Shown here: positions 58,207 to 64,000 of the stretch, piece after piece
Position numbering within the stretch: position 1 is the first letter of the stretch
How the letters are laid out: every line of letters starts with the position of its first letter
Assembly: GCA_012934845.2 (NCBI GenBank)
Contig: WNNJ02001274.1
Span: forward strand, 62,001-126,000
Source: Pomphorhynchus laevis
Lineage: Eukaryota > Acanthocephala > Palaeacanthocephala > Echinorhynchida > Pomphorhynchidae
Reading direction: 5' to 3'
Length of the DNA: 64,000 nt
Program-made: the position numbers and the translations under genes
The notes under the pieces: generated by a model
The model's database searches: none
Told to the model about the DNA's origin: nothing
The model's input: the letters and a program-made list of their open reading frames with translations, nothing else

Positions 58207-60665
58207 GTGAGTAAACCTGAGCCTTTTTCACTTAATATTCTTCAGTGGAATTCGGGAAGTGCTTCCGCCCTTAGACTTTTATCTGGTAGAGATGCAGATG
58301 TTATAGTCCTTCAGGAGACGCGGTCTATCCGTCTCCCCCAGGACATTACTCGATTTTTCTTAAAGCACACATATTCCCACTATACTCCGTACATAACCCC
58401 ACCCCACTTCTCTTCATCTCAAGGACTCTTAACCCTAGTTAAATGCTCCTTAAGGTCTTCCCTCCTATTAAACTACTCATGTCCAGCCCTTTCTTGTTTA
58501 GTAGTTTCATTCAGTAAGAACGGTAAACGCATAAGTCTAGCCAATGTCTACATCCGTCCAGGGGAAATTCACAAGAACCGTGACCTTCTGGATAGTATTA
58601 TTGACAGCGGTTATGACATGTTACTTGGAGATTTCAACGACAGAACTGGTCGTTGGATCAATGCAGCACTTCGCAGAGCTAGGAACGGTTATCTTATTCA
58701 CAAACCCCCGTCACCTACCTTTCATTGCACATCAACAAATTCTATCCTCGACATTTTACTGCTTCACTCGAGGTGGTTGTTAAAACCCTTCTGCACGGAG
58801 CAGTCGCGCCAGCAATTGTTCACCTCTCATGACCTAATTCGTTGGAGGATCGAGGAAGATATGTTGCTTCGAAGGAGGTTTCACTTTGATCCGATCAGAG
58901 TGTCCCTCTTTCAAGCGGCTATCCAACTATTTCCCTTAATAGGAAATGAGAGTTTGACCAAATTTAATACCTACCTCTTTTCGCAAGCTACCGCGATTCT
59001 ATCGACTACCTATAAAGGTCGTATATACAATCCCACTCCGACAAAACTCAAGGTCCTAGCAAAATTACTGAACCTCCCTAATCTCTCTGCTTCCGCCAAA
59101 CAGGCTCTCTCGAATGAATACTGGAGCACTAGATACAGGTTCCAGCTGAGTAGGGATAGGACGAGTATAGCTCGCCTTAATCCTTCTCAGTCTTCCTTTT
59201 GGAAGATTTTCAAGAAGGAGAAGTTTGTTTGCTGGAAGGATAGAGCATTGAGTTGAATAGGGAATGTAGGCCTTGATAAAGTTTTGGAGGAGTCACTAGC
59301 CCTACACAACTATGGAGCCACTCAATCACCTCAACCAATCCCGCCTTGGTGTAACTTCAGGAGTAGGGATCTTTCTGTTACGGATATTCTTAACTCCTGG
59401 GGTCCACTCCCGGGCACCTCCAAATCCGTCCTTCCACTTTCTTCTCGGGTCTGTCAGCTTTTGACAGCTGATCAGAGAAGAGAGGTGGCCGTAACTATGC
59501 TTTTAGCCTCCCCATCCGATGTAGCAGGCATCAATATTAGTAAACGTGTTTTTATTCCTAAGAAAAATCCTGTTCATGTCCTAAAGACCTGCGACCCATT
59601 TCTATTCAAAATTCCCTCGTTTCGATTTACGAAAAAGCGCTTGCGCAAAAAATCCGCGACCATTTAAGTAGGCGAAATTTGATCCCTCCAGGTTTTCATG
59701 GGTTCGTCAAAGGTCGCTCGGTCCATTCAGCAGTTGGTGAGGTGGAGCAGTTTTGTCGGGATAATAGCCATCGTCTAGTTGTGGCTGTTTTCCTTGACTT
59801 TTCTGCTGCATTTGACCGCATCTCCATTCCTTTTGTGATCTCTTCTCTCAGTTCCCTTGGGTTGCCTGCGAGAATTGTGAACAGGGTGGAGATCCTGCTG
59901 TACACCAAACGGTTTTATTATAAAGACGACCCTGATGCGCGTCAGTTTTACCATATTATGGGTGTGCCTCAAGGTTCACCTCTTTCTCCTATCTTATATC
60001 TTGCTGCCTCTATTAAACTATTCAAAATATTTAAACGCGAACAACGTCTTGTGGTGTATGCTGATGACACCACAGCCCTGTTCTCTGGACACAGGTGCAA
60101 AGACGTAGTTTCTGACATCAGCCGCTTCTTTTTAAGATTAAAAGACCAGTTACCCAAATCCAATCTTATTTTAAACTCCGCCAAATCGCAGGCGGTTGTC
60201 TTTCATGGCACCACTGCAACAAAGAAAAAACTTAAGAGATTAGCACTCTCTGCGCTCTCCTCCATATTTGCCTCTGAACCACTCCCCACCTTCACAAGTC
60301 GAGTAAAATACCTGGGGTTCACCGTTACGGTGAACTGGTCGGCGAAAGCTGACCTGGATAGACTTAAACGTATCCTGAAGAAAGCTAGGTGGGCTCTGAA
60401 ACGGGCTCAGCATCTGTCATTGAAAGGGAAAACCCAGGTGCGCCTTTGGGGTACCTGGGCTATCTCGGGATTAGTCTTCTTCTCTAGAGGACGTCCCCCA
60501 GAGCAAATACTAAGGTTCCTGAAGCTCCTCGTCTCTCGTTTACCCAGCATAGTCCGCACCGATTGGATCCTTCGGGGGGGGGTGAAAGACCCAGGGTGGT
60601 TCAGTCGGAAGGCGGCGTGTTGGATCGGTTGGGGGGCTCAGATCCCCATGGATTTGAGGCCATAA
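58207..60665 (+). pseudogene. LINE A3 ORF2 (endonuclease-reverse transcriptase)
   Basis: Residues 10-209: AP-type endonuclease with LQWNSG (Asn15), VLQET (Glu37), NVYIRPG, GDFNDR (Asp142, Asn144), ILDILL and SHD (207-209), all catalytic positions present. RT in 59600-60660: FLDFSAAFDRI (motif A), GVPQGSPLSPILY (motif B), VVYADDTTALFSG (motif C), all aspartates kept. Lesions: TGA at 59254 and a one-base shift near 59575. No RNase H domain follows. The frame opens at GTG 58207 with no upstream in-frame ATG, so how ORF2 is started is unclear. Confidence 0.92.
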
Positions 60666-60690
60666 TGTTTTAACAAAGGCTGACATGCAA

Positions 60691-61335
60691 CTTTAAAGAT
60701 TGTTAATTCATCTTGAAGAAGATTAGATAAAGGCTTGATAGTAACTGTCTTCTGTTAATGATATTATCCTGCATGTTTATTTTTAATAAAATCTTTATTA
60801 TTATGACACGTAATGTCAAAATTTAAAAAAAAATATTTTCAAGTAAAAAATTAAACTTATTTTTTTTGTCACAAATATCATCCATGAAGATATGTGATGC
60901 ATACAGTGTTATAATACAAATCATGCTATAGTACCTGAAAGCCTTTATCATCCAGCTTCAAAATTTGAATTTTTAACTTTGATTTTTAAATTTTACTAAT
61001 TTTTAAATTTGAATTTTAAGTATAAACAGCGCGTGGAATCCGCCAGCTACAACTTCAGGCCTGCAGTAGTAGAGAGCTTTGGAGGATGGAACGACAGTAG
61101 TAGAGAGCTTTGGTCCGTAAAATCGCCACTTTTGAAAATCGAGTAGTAGGCACCCCTTACCCGATAGCATCTACAGGGATATTCCAGGAAGCGTCAGTGG
61201 CCTTAATGCGCCGAATTACGCAAGCAATTTTGGCTTCATTGGAAACCAGCTAAGTAGCAGTAGCTACAGCCGCAATCGTGTCCCCTCCTGAGCCATAAAT
61301 GTTCACAGAGAACGACGTCCTGTCATTTCATCACA
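60691..61335. other. noncoding region
   Basis: A/T-rich to 61020, then a GC-richer block. There, cagtagtagagagctttgg occurs twice (about 61064 and 61094). No gene recognised upstream of the calmodulin-like stretch. Confidence 0.55.
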
Positions 61336-61339
61336 CAAA

Positions 61340-61630
61340 TCTGGGACGACGAACCTCATGTCATTAATGACAAAAACTGATCTACAGGATACAATCAACG
61401 AGGTGGTCTCGGAGAACAAGGGATCCTTTGACTTTACCGAATCCCTCAAGATGACACGCACGAAAATGAGGGAAACTGACAGTGAGGAGGAATACTGCGA
61501 ATCCTTCAAGGTTTTTGACAAGGACGAGATCGATTCCACATCGGCATCCAATCTACGGCAAATCATGACCAACCTAGGAGAAAGTTTACCGACGATAAGG
61601 AACTGCAGAACATTAAAAAAACGCGAGTGA
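61340..61630 (+). pseudogene. calmodulin-like pseudogene (EF-hands 2-3)
   Basis: 61358-61630 is open and aligns with calmodulin from the second EF-hand on. TDLQDTINEV...FDFTESL corresponds to the EF2 loop and exit helix, then KMRETDSEEEYCESFKVFDKD and LRQIMTNLGESL to EF3. The Ca2+ loop of EF3 keeps Asp1 and Asp3 but loses Gly6 and the final Glu12 (Asn). The EF2 loop has lost its acidic first positions. EF1 and EF4 are missing or out of frame. No intron is needed, so this is an old retrocopy fragment rather than a working calcium sensor. Confidence 0.75.
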
Positions 61631-61631
61631 A

Positions 61632-61895
61632 TCGAATCAAACGAGTTTATTTAAAATAAGTTGATTGTTTTATATAATTTATATTTATTATTATTTAAAT
61701 AATAATCGTCGGTCTTCGATTAGACAAATCGAATAGACAATTAATTAGACAATCTTAATATTGTAACCTTTAATTTACTTGACCTATCATAATATATTGT
61801 ATATATAATACGTTTTGTGTTGAAGCTTATTTGCGGGAACTCCAAATGTAAATCTATTAAATAAATATTTGCTCATTTAAAAAATTATTATACAA
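61632..61895. other. noncoding spacer
   Basis: A/T-rich. Nothing found; it borders the 3' tail of LINE I. Confidence 0.55.
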
Positions 61896-63535
61896 GACAA
61901 AGCCGTTATGGCTGTTCAGTCTGCTCACAACAGAAAAAGATGATCAGGGATAAGATATATTCATGTCATCCATTTGTTCCAGGAACATCCGCAATCGCTT
62001 CTTGAATACAGTCAGCGTTTCAGAAGCAACAATATTCTCAAGAAGGCTATTCCACAAGTTAACCATACGCCTTGACAATCGTGTGATCGGCGGTAGTTTC
62101 CATGTATGCTTCTTGAAAATAGTCATCGAATGATGTCTGCTCGATTGATCAATACGACATGTTACAACACTTGAAGGGTATCCATCACATTTGTGAAGTA
62201 ATTTCCACGTTGCAACCAAGTCGAGAAACAGTAGCCTTACCCTCATATTGAGCATTCCGATCACTTTGAGTCGACAAGGATAAGGTAATTTTTTACAGTC
62301 TGGACATAGACGCGTGATACGACAAAGACCCCATCGACGGCATTCAATTCAGTTTGGGTACATGGAAAACATGATGGAGAGCAATACTCAAATATAGGTC
62401 GCACTAACGAATTAAACAACACCCTGAGCGAATATGGAGTTATCTTTAGAAAGCAATTTTTGATAGTGTGCATCATTTTTCTAGTCTTGCATAGCTGAAC
62501 ATCATAATGGCGTCGTGTCTTTAACGATGAATCAATCAGAATCCCAAGATCGCGGTGAAATGTGACTATCTCGAATTCATTTGCACCTATTACGTAGTTA
62601 TAGTAACTTTTGCATCCACGACCCAATCTCATATTCGTGAACTTCCCCCAAGTAAAGGGATACTCCTGTACTAAGACTCCATTTATATACTAAATCCAAG
62701 TCTCGCTGCAATGCCAAGCCGTCTCGTTTGGTCAAGATGATATTCCACAACTTCAATCGTTTGCATATGCTAAGTGCGGCACTTTGAGCAATTTCAACAT
62801 CTCATTAAAAAAATACAAAATAATAGTGGTCCGAGAACTGTTCCTTGTGTAACTCCATGTACAACCCTGCGTTAAGATGTCAAAACATTTCCTACTCTTA
62901 CACAAAATTGCCGACCATCCAAGAAGTGCTTGATCCAGCGGGTTAGGTAATAATTGACATTGATTGACTCTAGAATTTTTATCAACTCAGTTTGTGGAAC
63001 GCGGTCAAATGCCTTGGAGAAATCCAAATAGACGACATCCACAACGGCACCACCTGCAATTGCGTCAGCCCATTGATCACGAGCACATAAAGTATTCGTT
63101 AGGCATGAGCGTCCATTTCTAAAACAATGTTGCGAGTCACTCAAGTAGTTTCTTGAGTTTAATATGCTAACTAACCTTCTGTGGATAATTCTCTCAAGTA
63201 CCTTGCTTACAGTGGGTGTTAAACTTATAGATCTAAATCCATCTATATCGCAAACGTTCTTTGTTTTTGGAAGTGGTACAACGATCTCTGATTTCCCATC
63301 ATTTGGAATAATTGACGAACTAAGAGAAACATTAAATAACTTTAAGAGCGGATACGACATTATGCATTTTAAGAGATTAAAGACGTAAGCTGGGATATCG
63401 TCAGGGCCAGCTGCCACTGATTTAGATAACTTCGACAACTCTATTTCAACTTCCTCCGTAGTCACAACTATGTATGGACTCTGACAGATGGATGAGCCAT
63501 CACAACTTTCGACTCTAGAATCAATACCTTTACTC
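61896..63535 (-). mobile_element. LINE I, CR1/Rex1/Jockey-like
   Basis: Minus strand. 63465-62872 encodes RT fingers and palm (KSVAAGPDDIPAYVF, DGFRSISLTPTVSKVLERI, VVYLDFSKAFDRVP). Motif B (VTQGTVLGPLLF) and later parts are in other frames. 62632-62261 is the thumb (DLGILIDSSLKT, LVRPIFEYCSP). 62264-61944 is the C-terminus with VNLWNSLLENIV. The YADD region (about 62790) is worn. The endonuclease is absent, so the copy is 5'-truncated. The tail resembles that of LINE H. Confidence 0.85.
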
Positions 63536-63559
63536 GAAGTACTCTTTCTAAGCTCTTAA

Positions 63560-64000
63560 AACGCTTCATCTTAATACAGGTCAACGTTTATCTCTCCACA
63601 TAAAATCTGCACCCTCCATTCCAATCCGCTTTCCGCTCTAATCACTCCACAGAAATCGTCTGCATGAAGGTTTACAACGACTTACTCATTTCTTGAGACA
63701 AGGCGCTATATAGTGTTTTCATCTCCCTCAACCTCTCCTCCGCCTTCGACATTGTCGACTACTCCGTACTCATTTCTCGCCTTTGTTATGATTACGGCTT
63801 TTCTTCCTTCGTAGCATGGTTTGCCTCATATCTATCCGACTGTTCCTTTCGCGTCTGTTCTAAGTCATCATAATCCCACTCCCATCCCTATTTTTTGCGG
63901 GGTCCCACGAGGTTCAGTCCTAGGTCCCCTGCTTTTCTCTATTCTGCTTGGCAATCTCTATCCGTTTATCAAACCTTACTCTTTTAACGTCATGTAATAC
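63560..64000 (+). mobile_element. LINE family B, copy B3 (partial, runs off the window)
   Basis: Plus-strand RT piece in shifting frames: ISLNLSSAFDIVDYSVLISRL (the first aspartate of motif A reads Asn), YDYGFSS...VAWFASYLSD, GVPRGSVLGPLLFSI. It aligns closely with B1 and B2. It starts abruptly next to the 5' side of LINE I and continues beyond the window. Confidence 0.85.

Larger units (their letters stand above)
56881..60690 (+). mobile_element. LINE family A, copy A3 (best preserved)
   Basis: Full order on the plus strand: a leader of about 110 bases, ORF1 (56998-57978), a gap of about 230 bases, then ORF2 (58207-60665) with a short 3' tail. By my reading there are about four lesions in total (two frame breaks in ORF1; one stop and one frame break in ORF2). 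It is the reference copy for the family here. Confidence 0.94.

Overview
The window is strongly AT-rich eukaryotic DNA, most likely from an invertebrate animal. The evidence is several animal-type LINE families, a Tc1-like DNA transposon, an animal-type GDP-L-fucose synthase, a ZC2HC1-type zinc-finger protein, and broken copies of ubiquilin and calmodulin. I cannot fix the phylum from sequence alone. No tRNA, rRNA, CRISPR array or bacterial operon was seen.

Layout: 1-5.3 kb is AT-rich noncoding DNA with hairpins, a (TA)n tract and two copies of a structured repeat. 5.4-9.2 kb is a LINE of family A (copy A1, minus). 9.2-15.3 kb is noncoding with a tandem array (11-12.5 kb), a duplicated unit carrying a hammerhead-ribozyme-like core (12.9-13.4 kb) and a third copy of the structured repeat. 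15.3-28.7 kb holds five pieces of restriction-like-endonuclease (RLE) type retrotransposons (C, D, E, G, F), a ubiquilin pseudogene (18 kb), a possible two-exon end of a host membrane protein (22.8-23.4 kb) and an old Ty3/gypsy-like fossil (24-25.6 kb). 28.7-34.5 kb is the host-gene zone: a ZC2HC1-like gene, a ~600-bp repeat array with a large palindrome, and the fucose-synthase gene. 34.7-38.1 kb has copies of an unclassified repeat ORF, one split by a Tc1-like transposon with a target-site duplication. 39.6-64 kb is almost solid LINE: A2, K (distant relative of A), H, B1, B2, J, A3, I and B3, with a calmodulin-like pseudogene at 61.4 kb.

Only the fucose synthase and perhaps the ZC2HC1-like gene look like working host genes. 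All mobile elements show damage, but A3 has few lesions and A1 keeps most of ORF2 open, so family A looks the youngest. Families A and K have ORF1 with CCHC knuckles plus an AP-endonuclease/RT ORF2. Family B and the H/I family are CR1/L2/Jockey-like. C, D, E, F and G lack an N-terminal AP endonuclease and end in a C-terminal nuclease-like domain.

The most unusual signals are RNA-like. (1) Three diverged copies of a short motif keep two interleaved complementary stems around hammerhead-like boxes, with sequence changes on both sides of the stems. (2) A tandem pair has a near-canonical hammerhead core. (3) Three further minimal CTGANGA-stem-GAAA cores occur, one inside a 73-bp-arm palindrome.
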